Below, in pieces: positions 14,967 to 24,029 of a stretch of 64,000 nt of DNA. The notes beneath the pieces were generated by a model. It was not told where the DNA came from and did no database searches. It saw only the letters and a program-made list of their open reading frames with translations. Positions within the stretch are counted from its first letter, which is position 1; every line of letters begins with the position of its first letter. Location: assembly GCF_030268965.1 (NCBI RefSeq), contig NZ_BSSE01000002.1, positions 496,001 through 560,000 on the forward strand, written 5' to 3'. The position numbers and the translations under genes were made by a program. Origin of the DNA: Microtetraspora sp. NBRC 16547. GTDB lineage: Bacteria > Actinomycetota > Actinomycetes > Streptosporangiales > Streptosporangiaceae.

Positions 14967-17888
14967 GTGCGTCCGAAAACCGCGCGAACCGCGCTGATCG
15001 GCCGGTCGGGTGAGCTCGATCTTCTGCTGCGCGTGCTTGACGCGGCCGAGGGCGGCCTGGCCGGGGTCGCGCTCGTGGGCGGCGACGCGGGGATCGGCAA
15101 GACGCGCCTGGTCAACGAGGTCCGGGACCTGGCCGAGGAGCGCGGGTTCACCGTCCTCGTCGGACAGTGCGCCGAGCTCGGCGACGCCCTGCCGTACCTC
15201 CCGCTCGTGGACGCGCTGCGCGGGGCAGCGGAGGGCGGCACACCGGCCGGCGACGCGCTGACCGCCTGGCCGGCACTGCGGCGGCTGCTGCCCGGCGCGG
15301 ATCCGGGTACGGCCGGCGCGGCGACGGGGGCGCTCGCCCAGCAGCAGCTGTTCGGCTCGGTGCTGGGCCTCCTGGCGGAGCTGGCGGAGAGCCGCCCGGT
15401 GCTGTTCGTGTTCGAGGACCTGCACTGGGCCGACCGCTCGACCCGTGACCTGCTGGTCTTCCTCACCCGGATGCTGCAGCGGGAGCGGGTCACCCTCGTC
15501 GGCACCTACCGCACCGACGACCTGCATCGGAGGCATCCGCTGCGTCCGGTCCTCGCCGAGCTGCAGCGGCTGCCGCTGGTGAACGCGATCGAGCTGCCTC
15601 CGCTCGGGAACGACGATCTGGCCCACTACCTCGCGACCATCGACACAAGCCACCGTGCGATCGGCGGCGGGGTCGATCTGATCGGCGGGGTGGTCGAGCG
15701 GGCCGGCGGCAACCCCTTCTTCGCCGAGGAGCTGCTCGCCGCGGCCGCGATGTGCGACGGGGTGCCGGGCACGCTGTCTGACCTCCTACTCTCCCGGGTG
15801 GAGGCGCTGCCCGACCAGGCGCGCCACGTCATGCGGGTGGCCGCGGTGGCGGGGCACAGCGTCGATCACGACATTCTCGGGGACGCCACCGATCTCGGGG
15901 AGATCCCCCTCGAGGACGCGCTGCGCGAGATCGTCTCGCGCGGTCTGCTGACCACGAGCAGGGACGGGTACGCGTTCCGGCACGCGCTGCTCCAGGAGGC
16001 CGTCTACGACGACCTGCTTCCCGGCGAGCGGACCCGGCTGCACGGGACCTTCGCCCGGCTGCTCGCCGCGCGCGGCGCCTCCGCGGCCGAACTGGCCCAC
16101 CACTACCACGCCGGCCACGACCTGCCGGGAGCGCTGAGGGCCTCGGTCGAGGCGGGCCGGATCGCGACGGATGTGGGCGCGCCCGCCGAGGCGCACCGCC
16201 ACTTCGACCGGGCGCTCGAGATCTGGGAGCACGTGACCGACGCGGAGCGGCTCACCGGCACGACCGCCGTCCGCATCGCCCTGTCCAGCGCGGCGGCGGC
16301 CGCGGACTCCGGGGACTACCGCCGCGCGGTGGCCCAGCTGCGGCGGTTGTCTCCGGTGCTCGACGATCCGCTCCTGATCTCCGAGCTCAACGAGCGGATC
16401 GCCTACCACCTCACCGACTCGGACCTCGGCGTCGGCATGGTGGAAGCGGCGCGCACCGCCGTCGACGTGCTGCCGCCCGGCGAGCCGACCCCGTTGCTCG
16501 CCCGCGCGCTCGCCACGTACGCCCGGGCCATGTTCACCACGTCGGGCGCCGCCGTGACGGATCTGGCGAACCGGGCGCTCGACGCCGCCCGGACGGTCGG
16601 GGCGCGGGACGCCGAGGTGAGCGCCCTGATCACGCTGGCCATCATGGAGGAGGCGACGGGCACGGTCGAACGCGTGGAGGAGCTGCTCGACCTCGCCACC
16701 GCGACGCGGTCGGGCGACCTCAGCATCGACCTGCGCGCCACCTTCCACCAGGCCCGCGTGCGGTACGAGCACGGAGAGCTGGACACCGCCGCACGTACGG
16801 CGGGCGCGGGCATCGAGCTGGCCGCGCGCACCGGCCTCACCTGGAGCGCTTACGGCACGGACCTGCGGTTCCTCCAGTTCCTCATCCACTACGCGTCCGG
16901 CGACTGGGACACGGCCGAGCTGATCGCGTCCGGGTTCGGCGTGCGCGTCGGCATGCCCACCGAGGCGCACCTGTCGTCGTTCGCGCTCTTCATCGAGGTC
17001 GGGCGGGGCAGCGACGCGGCCGACGAGCGGCTCGCGTGGCTCCGGCCGTTCTGGAAGGCGGACGAGCGCGACGGCCAGGCCGACAGCCTGGTGATCTACA
17101 TGGCGCGCGGGCTGGCCGCCGAACAGGCCCTCTGGCGCGGCGACCCGAAGACCGCCCTCTGCCACGTGTCAGCGGCGGTGGACACGTGCGACCCCTTCGA
17201 TCCGGGACTCATCCGGATCTGCGCGACAGGGCTGTGGGCGCTGGCGGAGGGCGCGTCGCCGCACGACGCCCGGGAGCGCGCCGACGACCTGATCGAACGG
17301 GCGCGCTGGGCCGCCGCGAACGGCCCATACGGGCCCCGCCTGGAGCTGGGCCCCGAGGGCGCCGCCTGGCTGCTGCGGGCCGAGGCCGAATGGCACCGCA
17401 CCCGGGGCACGGCGGAGCCGGAGTTGTGGCGGCGGGCCGCGGACGCCTTCGGGTTCGGGTTCGTCTACGAGGATGCGCGGTCCCGCTGGAGGCTCGCCGA
17501 GTCGCTGCTCGACGCGGGCGACCGCGAGGCGGCCCGGACCGAGTGGTCCCGGGCGCTGGAGACGGCCGACCGGCTCGGGGCCGCTCCCCTGCGCCGGGCG
17601 CTGGAGACGCTGGGCCTGCGGGCCCGGTTCAGCGAGCCGCCGCAGCCCGTCCCCGCCGCGGGTGGCGGGGGGCTCGACACGCTGACGGCCCGCGAGCGCG
17701 AGGTGCTCGAACACGTGGCGGCAGGCCTGCCCAATCGGGAGATCGGCAAGCTGCTGTACATCTCACAGAAGACCGTCAGCGTGCACGTCTCCAACATCCT
17801 GGCCAAGCTCGGCGTGGCCAGCCGTACCCAGGCCGCGGCGATCGCGCACCGGCGGAAGGCGGCCGCCGGCGAACGACCCGCCGGGTGA
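14967..17888 (+). CDS. LAL-type LuxR family regulator with an N-terminal AAA ATPase
   Basis: This large regulator (973 aa) matches the MalT/LAL plan. It has an ATPase with Walker A GGDAGIGKT (about 37-45) and a Walker B-like LFVFEDLHWAD, a long TPR-like helical middle, and a C-terminal LuxR helix-turn-helix from LTAREREVLEHVAAGL through YISQKTVSVHVSNILAKL. The GTG at 14967 is the likely start, since RTALIGRSGELDLL is the usual N-terminus. A hexamer catact lies about ten bases upstream, so the message may be leaderless. It is divergent from the MoxR operon and points toward the aldehyde dehydrogenase, either of which could be a target. The inducer is unknown. Confidence 0.92.
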   Translation: MRPKTARTALIGRSGELDLLLRVLDAAEGGLAGVALVGGDAGIGKTRLVNEVRDLAEERGFTVLVGQCAELGDALPYLPLVDALRGAAEGGTPAGDALTAWPALRRLLPGADPGTAGAATGALAQQQLFGSVLGLLAELAESRPVLFVFEDLHWADRSTRDLLVFLTRMLQRERVTLVGTYRTDDLHRRHPLRPVLAELQRLPLVNAIELPPLGNDDLAHYLATIDTSHRAIGGGVDLIGGVVERAGGNPFFAEELLAAAAMCDGVPGTLSDLLLSRVEALPDQARHVMRVAAVAGHSVDHDILGDATDLGEIPLEDALREIVSRGLLTTSRDGYAFRHALLQEAVYDDLLPGERTRLHGTFARLLAARGASAAELAHHYHAGHDLPGALRASVEAGRIATDVGAPAEAHRHFDRALEIWEHVTDAERLTGTTAVRIALSSAAAAADSGDYRRAVAQLRRLSPVLDDPLLISELNERIAYHLTDSDLGVGMVEAARTAVDVLPPGEPTPLLARALATYARAMFTTSGAAVTDLANRALDAARTVGARDAEVSALITLAIMEEATGTVERVEELLDLATATRSGDLSIDLRATFHQARVRYEHGELDTAARTAGAGIELAARTGLTWSAYGTDLRFLQFLIHYASGDWDTAELIASGFGVRVGMPTEAHLSSFALFIEVGRGSDAADERLAWLRPFWKADERDGQADSLVIYMARGLAAEQALWRGDPKTALCHVSAAVDTCDPFDPGLIRICATGLWALAEGASPHDARERADDLIERARWAAANGPYGPRLELGPEGAAWLLRAEAEWHRTRGTAEPELWRRAADAFGFGFVYEDARSRWRLAESLLDAGDREAARTEWSRALETADRLGAAPLRRALETLGLRARFSEPPQPVPAAGGGGLDTLTAREREVLEHVAAGLPNREIGKLLYISQKTVSVHVSNILAKLGVASRTQAAAIAHRRKAAAGERPAG

Positions 17889-17982
17889 CACGCGAATGAT
17901 CCGGCGCGCGACCCGCGAGCGACGAGCGATCCGCGAGAGATCCGCGAGCGATCTGTCATCCGTACACATTGGCGCTTCACCC

Positions 17983-18010
17983 TGTCGCACCCGCTTGTAA
18001 GAATGCGACA
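17983..18010. promoter_or_regulatory. Inverted repeat before the aldehyde dehydrogenase gene
   Basis: tgtcgca (17983-17989) and tgcgaca (18004-18010) form perfect 7-bp arms with a 14-bp spacer. The arm centres are 21 bp apart, two helical turns. This fits a dimeric regulator 25 bp ahead of the start codon. Just upstream (17899-17950) lie short repeats of gcgagcga/gatccgcgag. The binder is unknown; the LAL regulator is one candidate. Confidence 0.45.
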
Positions 18011-18034
18011 GTAACCCGAACGAGGAGGTCAACG

Positions 18035-19540
18035 GTGACCCGTCAGATCACTTCCGTCATCGGTGGAGAGAACGACCACACAGGCTCTCCCTACACGTCG
18101 ACGAACCCGGCGCGGCCCTCGGAGGTCGTCGCCACGGTCCCGCTCGCGGACGCGGCGACGTTCGCCCGGGCATGCCGTACGGCTGCCGCCGCGCAGAAGG
18201 AATGGGCCCGAGTGCCCGCGCCGGTGCGCGGCCGGGTGATCGCGTCCATCGGCCGGCTGGTCGAGGCGAACACCGAGGCCCTGGCCCGGCTGGTCACCGA
18301 GGAGATCGGCAAGCCGTACGCCGAGGCGCTGGGCGAGGTCCGCGAGATCGTGGACACCTGCGATTTCTTCCTGGGCGAGGGGCGCCGCCTCTACGGCCAG
18401 ACCGTGCCGTCGGAGATGCCGGACAAGAACCTGTTCACCTTCCGGGTACCGGTGGGCGTCGCGGCCGTGATCACGGCGGGCAACTTCCCGGTGGCCGTCC
18501 CCTCGTGGTACCTCGTCCCCGCGCTGCTGTGCGGCAACGCCGTGGTGTGGAAGCCGGCCGAGTACGCCGCCGCGTCCGCGCACGCGCTGTACCGCCTGTT
18601 CGCCGCCGCCGGGCTGCCCGACGGCGTGCTCAACGTCGTGTTCGCGGACGGCGCGCAAACATACGAGGGGCTGGACCTGGCGCTGTCCGAGAGCACCGTG
18701 CACAAGGTCGGCTTCACCGGTTCGAGCGCGGTCGGGCGCAGCGTCGGCGAGCTGTGCGGGCGGCACCTGCAGTCGCCCTGCCTGGAGCTCGGCGGCAAGA
18801 ACCCGATGGTCGTCATGCCCGACGCCGAACTGGACCTCGCGGTCGAGGGCGCGCTGTTCTCCGGGTTCGGGACGGCGGGCCAGCGCTGCACGTCCCTCGG
18901 CACGGTCATCGTCCACCGGGACGTCCACGACGCGTTCGTGCGCGGGTTCGTCCAGGCCGTACAGGCGGCGAAGATCGGCGACCCGAACGGCGACGTGCTC
19001 TACGGACCGCTGCTCGACCACAAGTTCGCCGAGCGGTACGAGGAGTACCTCACCTGGATCCGGCCGCACCACACCGTGCTGCCCGGGCCGACCGGTCCCA
19101 TGGACGGCGAGGGCCTCTACTACCACCCGGTGATCGTCGACGGCGTGCGGCCGGACGACCGGCTCTTCCTCGAGGAGACCTTCGGCCCGATCGTCGGCGT
19201 GACCACGTTCGACACGCTCGACGAGGCGATCGAGCTGGCGAACCGGCCGGGCTACGGGCTGTCGTCGTCGATCTACACCACCGATCCGCAGGCGGCGTTC
19301 CGGTTCCGCGCGGGCGTCTCGGCCGGCATGGTCAGCGTCAACAACTCGACGTCGGGGGCCGAGGCACACCTGCCGTTCGGCGGGAACGGCAAGTCGGGCA
19401 ACGGCAGCCGGCAGAGCGGCGTCTGGGTGCTCGACCAGTTCACCCGGTGGCAGGCGATGAACTGGGACTACTCCGGCCGGCTGCAGAAGGCCCAGATGGA
19501 CGTCGCCGACATCACACCCGATCTGGCCTTCCGCCTCTGA
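18035..19540 (+). CDS. NAD(P)+-dependent aldehyde dehydrogenase
   Basis: The 501-aa protein has the full ALDH pattern: coenzyme-binding FTGSSAVGR, the general-base Glu in LELGGKNP, the catalytic Cys in GTAGQRCTSLGT, and EETFGPIVGV near the C-terminus. It oxidises an aldehyde to the acid in the cytosol. By overall look it belongs with the semialdehyde or piperideine-6-carboxylate dehydrogenase-like group, but the substrate is not certain. The GTG at 18035 has GAGGAGG upstream, which sets the start. An inverted repeat precedes it, and it follows the LAL regulator on the same strand. It ends convergent with the FtsH-like gene. Confidence 0.92.
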   Translation: MTRQITSVIGGENDHTGSPYTSTNPARPSEVVATVPLADAATFARACRTAAAAQKEWARVPAPVRGRVIASIGRLVEANTEALARLVTEEIGKPYAEALGEVREIVDTCDFFLGEGRRLYGQTVPSEMPDKNLFTFRVPVGVAAVITAGNFPVAVPSWYLVPALLCGNAVVWKPAEYAAASAHALYRLFAAAGLPDGVLNVVFADGAQTYEGLDLALSESTVHKVGFTGSSAVGRSVGELCGRHLQSPCLELGGKNPMVVMPDAELDLAVEGALFSGFGTAGQRCTSLGTVIVHRDVHDAFVRGFVQAVQAAKIGDPNGDVLYGPLLDHKFAERYEEYLTWIRPHHTVLPGPTGPMDGEGLYYHPVIVDGVRPDDRLFLEETFGPIVGVTTFDTLDEAIELANRPGYGLSSSIYTTDPQAAFRFRAGVSAGMVSVNNSTSGAEAHLPFGGNGKSGNGSRQSGVWVLDQFTRWQAMNWDYSGRLQKAQMDVADITPDLAFRL

Positions 19541-19571
19541 CCTTCTTCAGCAGTCCGGCGGCGCCACCGCG

Positions 19572-22523
19572 TCACACGGTGCCGTCGGGGCCGCGGCGGC
19601 CGTCGTAGCCGAGCAGCCGCATGGCGACCTCGGGATCCATGGCCGCCGCGAGCAGCTGGGCCCGTTCGGCCGCCCGGTCCCTGGCCTCCTCCGCCTGCCT
19701 GCGGCCCGCCTGCTGGGCGCGCACCACCGCGACGGCGGCCACGATCAGGCCGATCACGCCGAGAAGCACGAGGAACAGGATCAGCGCGGTTCCCGGCGCG
19801 ACGTTCGTGGATCCCTCCTCCATCGCCCCGGACGCGTCGCCCTGCAGGAAGGCCATCCCGAGCAGGGCGATGACGACGAGCGCGATGATCCCGCCGATGA
19901 GCGCCCACAGCATCCCGTGCGACCGGCCGCGCGGGACGCTCGCCGGCGGAGCGGCCTGGTCCGGGTGGACGGCGGGCCCGGAACCGTTCCACGGCACAAC
20001 GTCCGGCCGGATGACGCCGATGTCGTGCCCGCCGGACGTCCCGTACGACGTGGGCGGCGCCTGCTCCGGAGAACCCGGTCGCGCGGCGGCGACGACGGCC
20101 GACGGTTGAAGCTCCAGCACCCGCGCGGGCACCGGCAGGTCGACGGGGACGGCGCTGTGGCCGCGGTGGGCGTCCGCCGCGGCCGCGTGGTAGGCCTCGA
20201 TCTCCTCGAAGAACTCGTCGGAGCCGTAGATGGTGCCGCCGACGAGCGGCCCGCGGGTCCGCTCGATGACCGCGACGACGTCGTCGCCGTTCAGCGTCTT
20301 GTGGTGCTCCAGAGCGTGCGCGACGCTCAACACCTCCCGCCGGTTGTTCCTGAGCAGCTCGGCGGTCTTCTCCAGCAGCTGGTTCAGGTTGAACTCGATC
20401 CGCTCCGGGAGCATGTCGGGCGCCAGATCGTCACCCGCCGGCCGGGGGGTGCCGGTGAATCCGATGCCGCCGCCCTGGCCCGGCGGTTTCTGGGCCCGTC
20501 CCTCGCGGACGCCGAGGTCCTGCAGGGCGGCTAGCGACGCGACGCCGATGCCCATGCCCCAGTGCGCCTCCATCAGCCCGGTCAGCAGCGTGGCCGACTG
20601 GAGGTCGCCGGAGACGCCCGAGGAGTTGTCCTCGCCGAAGAACATCCGCTCACCCGCCAGCGAGGCGAGGGAGACCATGATGTCCGCCTCGTACTCCGAC
20701 TTCCACCGGGTGAACTGGTCCTCCGGCTTGATGCTGGAGACCATGCCGAGGTAGTCGGCGCCCTTCTCGATGGTCGCGAGGTCGATCTCGAGGTGGTGCC
20801 GGGTGCGGTAGGCGACGACGGCGTGGCACGCCTCGTGCACGGCCACCGCGTGCCGCTCCCGTTCGATGTACTCGACGTCCTCCGGAGGGCCGAGCTGCTT
20901 CAGCCGCTTGGCCCGCATCACGTCGGACCAGGTGATCACGTCCCGGCCGTCCCTGATCGCGGTGATCAGCGACTCGTTGACGAGGTCCTTGATGGTCGCG
21001 CCGGTGGCGTACGGAGTGATCGTGGCCAGCTTGTCGACCTGCTCGTCGGTCAGCTCGTGCCGCACCTTGCCGAAATATCCCTGGTAGGTGCGGATCCGGC
21101 CGTCCTTGGACGGGTAGCCGACCTTGTAGATGCGGTCGATCCGCCCTGGACGCAGCAGCGCCTCGTCCAGCGCCTCCGGCAGGTTGGTCGCCATCATGAT
21201 CAGGATGCGGTACTTCGGCGGCGGCTTGGGCCGCATACCGAGCAGCCGCCGCACATAGCGGTTGACGAATCCACGCGGCTTCTTCAGCCCGGACATCTCG
21301 GTGAGCAGCGCCTGCAGGGTCCCCATGCCGCCCCCGCCGCCCATGCCCGCGCCGTAGACCAGGCGGTTGACGAACGCGGCGGTCCTGGAGACGGGCGCGG
21401 CCGCGGGCTCGGCCCGCCCGTGCCCGAGCGCGCTCCGGCCGAGCAGCCACCGGGTCTCCTGGTCGAGGTAGGAGAAGCCGTTACAACCGGCGTGCTGGAA
21501 GGGCGCGGGCGACCGGTGCGGGGCGGCCCGGCCCAATCCGCCCGGCCCGCCCGAGGCCAGCGCGCCGCGGTTGCCGAGGGAGTCGGCCTCGTCGAAGAAG
21601 ACGATGACCCCGCCGTAGCGGAGCGCCAGCTTGCGGAGCTTCCGGAACAGCGACTTGACCTTCAGCACGCCGACGCCGAAGAACATGTTGATGAACGCGC
21701 CGGGATCCACGAACACGTACGGCTTGCCGGTCGAGCCGGCGACCGCCTCGGCCATGAGGGTCTTGCCGGTGCCGGGAGGGCCCCACAGCAGGATGCCGCT
21801 CGGCACGTAGCCGCCCTTGGCCTCGATCTCGTCCGGCCGTTCGAGGAAGACGATGTTCTCCTTGACCCGCTCGACCACGTGGTCCTGGCCCCACACGTCG
21901 GAGAACCGCGTCTTGATGTCGTCGGGGAAGTAGACGTCCACGCCGCCGCGCGAGAGGAACCAGAAGATCGCGGCGAACTGGCCGACGGCCAGCAGCATGT
22001 AGAGGAGGACTTGCAGGACCGTCGGGAGGTATCCGATCGCCTGGGCCGGGGCCTGGATCAGCGCCTCGATCGGCGAGGTGTTCCCCAGCTTGCCCAGCAC
22101 GACGGCGACGACGGCGATCCAGACCGCCCATTTCAGCGCCCGGGCCAGCCGGTAGCGGCTCCAGTCGCTGAACCGGCGGCGGGTCCAGCGGTTCCACCCG
22201 CCGAAGATCCTCTTGGTCCAGAACCGGTGGTACGCCGCGGACCGCTCGCTGACCAGGAAGTGGAGCTGCCTGACCAGTTCGAGGCCGGCCAGCCAAAGGA
22301 TCCAGGTCGAGTCACGGGCGGTGACGGCGATCGCGTCCGGGACCGTGATGATCCCACGGAAGGCCCCGAAGGTGTTCAGGACGAGGACGCCGAACAGGAT
22401 CGCCAGCAACAGCAGGAACTTCACCCGGTCCCAGAAAGGGAGCCGTTTCCTGGTCAGCCGGTCGCGGTCCACGGGTCCCGAGCCGGGTTCGCGCAGCCCC
22501 TCGGGCTGATGTGCCGGGTTCAT
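19572..22523 (-). CDS. FtsH-like membrane AAA+ zinc metalloprotease with a large insertion
   Basis: The 983-aa protein has N-terminal hydrophobic segments (about 36-53, 131-143, 166-190). An AAA domain follows with Walker A GPPGTGKT (248-255), Walker B FFDEA (309-313), sensor ATN (445-447) and the arginine region RPGRIDR. The M41-type peptidase has HEACH (563-567), and its third ligand is likely Asp640 in GVSGDL. Between Walker B and sensor 1 there are about 120 residues, including a Gly-rich run, where FtsH has about 50. Two further hydrophobic segments lie near the C-terminus, unlike standard FtsH. It probably degrades or extracts membrane proteins. The lipoprotein gene just upstream (13-base gap) is likely its partner. 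This is probably a second, specialised FtsH rather than the housekeeping one. Confidence 0.88.
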   Translation of the reverse strand: MNPAHQPEGLREPGSGPVDRDRLTRKRLPFWDRVKFLLLLAILFGVLVLNTFGAFRGIITVPDAIAVTARDSTWILWLAGLELVRQLHFLVSERSAAYHRFWTKRIFGGWNRWTRRRFSDWSRYRLARALKWAVWIAVVAVVLGKLGNTSPIEALIQAPAQAIGYLPTVLQVLLYMLLAVGQFAAIFWFLSRGGVDVYFPDDIKTRFSDVWGQDHVVERVKENIVFLERPDEIEAKGGYVPSGILLWGPPGTGKTLMAEAVAGSTGKPYVFVDPGAFINMFFGVGVLKVKSLFRKLRKLALRYGGVIVFFDEADSLGNRGALASGGPGGLGRAAPHRSPAPFQHAGCNGFSYLDQETRWLLGRSALGHGRAEPAAAPVSRTAAFVNRLVYGAGMGGGGGMGTLQALLTEMSGLKKPRGFVNRYVRRLLGMRPKPPPKYRILIMMATNLPEALDEALLRPGRIDRIYKVGYPSKDGRIRTYQGYFGKVRHELTDEQVDKLATITPYATGATIKDLVNESLITAIRDGRDVITWSDVMRAKRLKQLGPPEDVEYIERERHAVAVHEACHAVVAYRTRHHLEIDLATIEKGADYLGMVSSIKPEDQFTRWKSEYEADIMVSLASLAGERMFFGEDNSSGVSGDLQSATLLTGLMEAHWGMGIGVASLAALQDLGVREGRAQKPPGQGGGIGFTGTPRPAGDDLAPDMLPERIEFNLNQLLEKTAELLRNNRREVLSVAHALEHHKTLNGDDVVAVIERTRGPLVGGTIYGSDEFFEEIEAYHAAAADAHRGHSAVPVDLPVPARVLELQPSAVVAAARPGSPEQAPPTSYGTSGGHDIGVIRPDVVPWNGSGPAVHPDQAAPPASVPRGRSHGMLWALIGGIIALVVIALLGMAFLQGDASGAMEEGSTNVAPGTALILFLVLLGVIGLIVAAVAVVRAQQAGRRQAEEARDRAAERAQLLAAAMDPEVAMRLLGYDGRRGPDGTV

Positions 22524-22536
22524 CTGAGGGGCTCCT

Positions 22537-23253
22537 TCACGAGGTGATGCGCTTGACCTTGAAGGACTGCGCGACCAGGTCGATCTCCTTGGCCTGCTTC
22601 TGGTAGCAGGCGGCCGTACAGCGGATCAGCAGCGTGGACACGTGCGTGCCGTCGGCGGACAGGTAGGCCGTCTCGTCGAACGTCTGGACCGGCCCGCCGA
22701 GCAGGCGGTAGTTGAAGATCGTCCGTATCCCGCGCACGCCGTCGCGCACCGGCAACACCTGGTCGGCCACCAGCTCGAAGCCCCTGAACGGCCACGCGGC
22801 CGACGACTCGAGCTGTTGCCGCACCTCGCCGCTGATCGCGACCGGGAGCCCGGAGGAGTTGCGCAGGGTGTTGAGCGACGTCTCGTTCTGCTGTGACGGG
22901 GTGAGGGTCTGGACCTTCGCCATGACGAACGGCTGGTCCTCGACCAGGGAGCCGGGGGCCAGGAGGTGGTCGGCGGACGGCTTGGCGTGGGCGTCGAACC
23001 CGACCGTCCAGGTGAGCCGTTTCTGCAGCCGCGCCGCCTCCGACCCCAGGTCGCCGAAGACCTTGGTGTCGAGCGCGCCCTGATCGACCTTGCGCCAGGC
23101 CGAGGGCACCTTGAAGTAGGTCCCTCCGTCGTCGTCGCGCACATAGGTGTACTGGGAGTCCGCGCATCCGGACAGCCCGGCGAGTAATACGGCGAGCGAC
23201 ACGGCGGCCGCCGCGACCGCCCGCGTGCCGGATTTTCCCCGCAATCTGTCCAC
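22537..23253 (-). CDS. Putative lipoprotein, partner of the FtsH-like protease
   Basis: The 238-aa product has a type II signal peptide with lipobox LSGC (Cys30), so it should be lipidated and held on the outer face of the membrane. The mature part (KVPSAWRKVD, then alternating strands) looks like a soluble beta-rich domain, with no motif I recognise. It ends with two Cys in RCTAACYQKQ. It lies 13 bases upstream of the FtsH-like gene and is surely co-transcribed with it. A role as substrate adaptor or sensor is a guess. Confidence 0.8.
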   Translation of the reverse strand: MDRLRGKSGTRAVAAAAVSLAVLLAGLSGCADSQYTYVRDDDGGTYFKVPSAWRKVDQGALDTKVFGDLGSEAARLQKRLTWTVGFDAHAKPSADHLLAPGSLVEDQPFVMAKVQTLTPSQQNETSLNTLRNSSGLPVAISGEVRQQLESSAAWPFRGFELVADQVLPVRDGVRGIRTIFNYRLLGGPVQTFDETAYLSADGTHVSTLLIRCTAACYQKQAKEIDLVAQSFKVKRITS

Positions 23254-23582
23254 CTGGGCCCAACCTCCGCTTTACGGCTGTACGAGGTGGTAGTGCCCGT
23301 TTTCCGAAATATCCATCTCGTGATCGACGGCGCCCATCCGGGTAATCCTGCCCAAATATTGGCTGTATCTAGGCTTCGCCTGTTATCGACCCCGACCCTC
23401 GAATCTCATCAACTGAATCAAGTAACGACTGATGACTGATCGCGTGAGATAGTGCTACACGTCGGGAGCACGGTGAAAAATGACCTATCGCGAGCGCGCG
23501 AAGTGGCCAAGGATAGAGGGGGCGGGGGTGCCGCCCGCCGGGCTCGCCGCAGACGCACAGCCGACGCACTTGGAGCACTTCG
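23254..23582. other. AT-richer divergent intergenic region
   Basis: The region lies between the minus-strand lipoprotein gene and the plus-strand CMD-like gene and should carry both promoters. It is clearly less GC-rich than its surroundings, especially 23290-23480. I see no tRNA, riboswitch or convincing small gene in it. Confidence 0.5.
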
Positions 23583-23960
23583 ATGAGCGACAACGTGGAC
23601 GACCTTGACCGTTGGGCTCGCGGACTGGAGATCATGAAGCGCGTGAACGGATGGGACGACCCCGACGACGCGCCCGGTGAGTTCTTCGGCATGACGGTGG
23701 AGCATCTGTTCGCCGAGATCTGGGCGCGTGACGTGCTCTCGGTCAGGGAGCGGCGCCTGCTGCTGCTCGGCCTGCTCGTCGGCGACGGCCTCGACGACGC
23801 GCTGCGCGTCCAGCTCGACACCGCGCTGCGCACCGGGGAGCTGACTCCGGCGGAGCTGCGCGAGGTCGTCGTCTTCCTGACGCACTACGCCGGCTGGCCG
23901 CGCGGCGCCCGGCTCAACACCCAGGTCGAGGAGCTGATCGCGCGGCTGCTGGGGGATTAG
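23583..23960 (+). CDS. Carboxymuconolactone decarboxylase (CMD) family protein
   Basis: At 125 aa it has the size and all-helical pattern of CMD-family proteins: FAEIWARDVLSVRERRLL, then LRTGELTPAELREVVVFLTHYAGWPRG. True gamma-carboxymuconolactone decarboxylase uses a His in this last block (normally VxxHxAxYAG), and His is present in LTHYAGWP. AhpD-type CxxC cysteines are absent, so a peroxidase role is unlikely. The ATG start is at 23583. It is followed by a short-chain dehydrogenase on the same strand, and both may serve a small oxidative pathway. The substrate is unknown. Confidence 0.85.
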   Translation: MSDNVDDLDRWARGLEIMKRVNGWDDPDDAPGEFFGMTVEHLFAEIWARDVLSVRERRLLLLGLLVGDGLDDALRVQLDTALRTGELTPAELREVVVFLTHYAGWPRGARLNTQVEELIARLLGD

Positions 23961-24029
23961 CGGAGCCGGATGCTCTGGTCGGCCGGGCCGCCGCCAAGTG
24001 GCGGTCCGAAGTGAGGCTAGTCTGCCGTC

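Noticed and set aside
23254-23582. Possible riboswitch (c-di-AMP type) in the AT-rich spacer
   Set aside because: I could not find the conserved core or pairing pattern, so there is no support.
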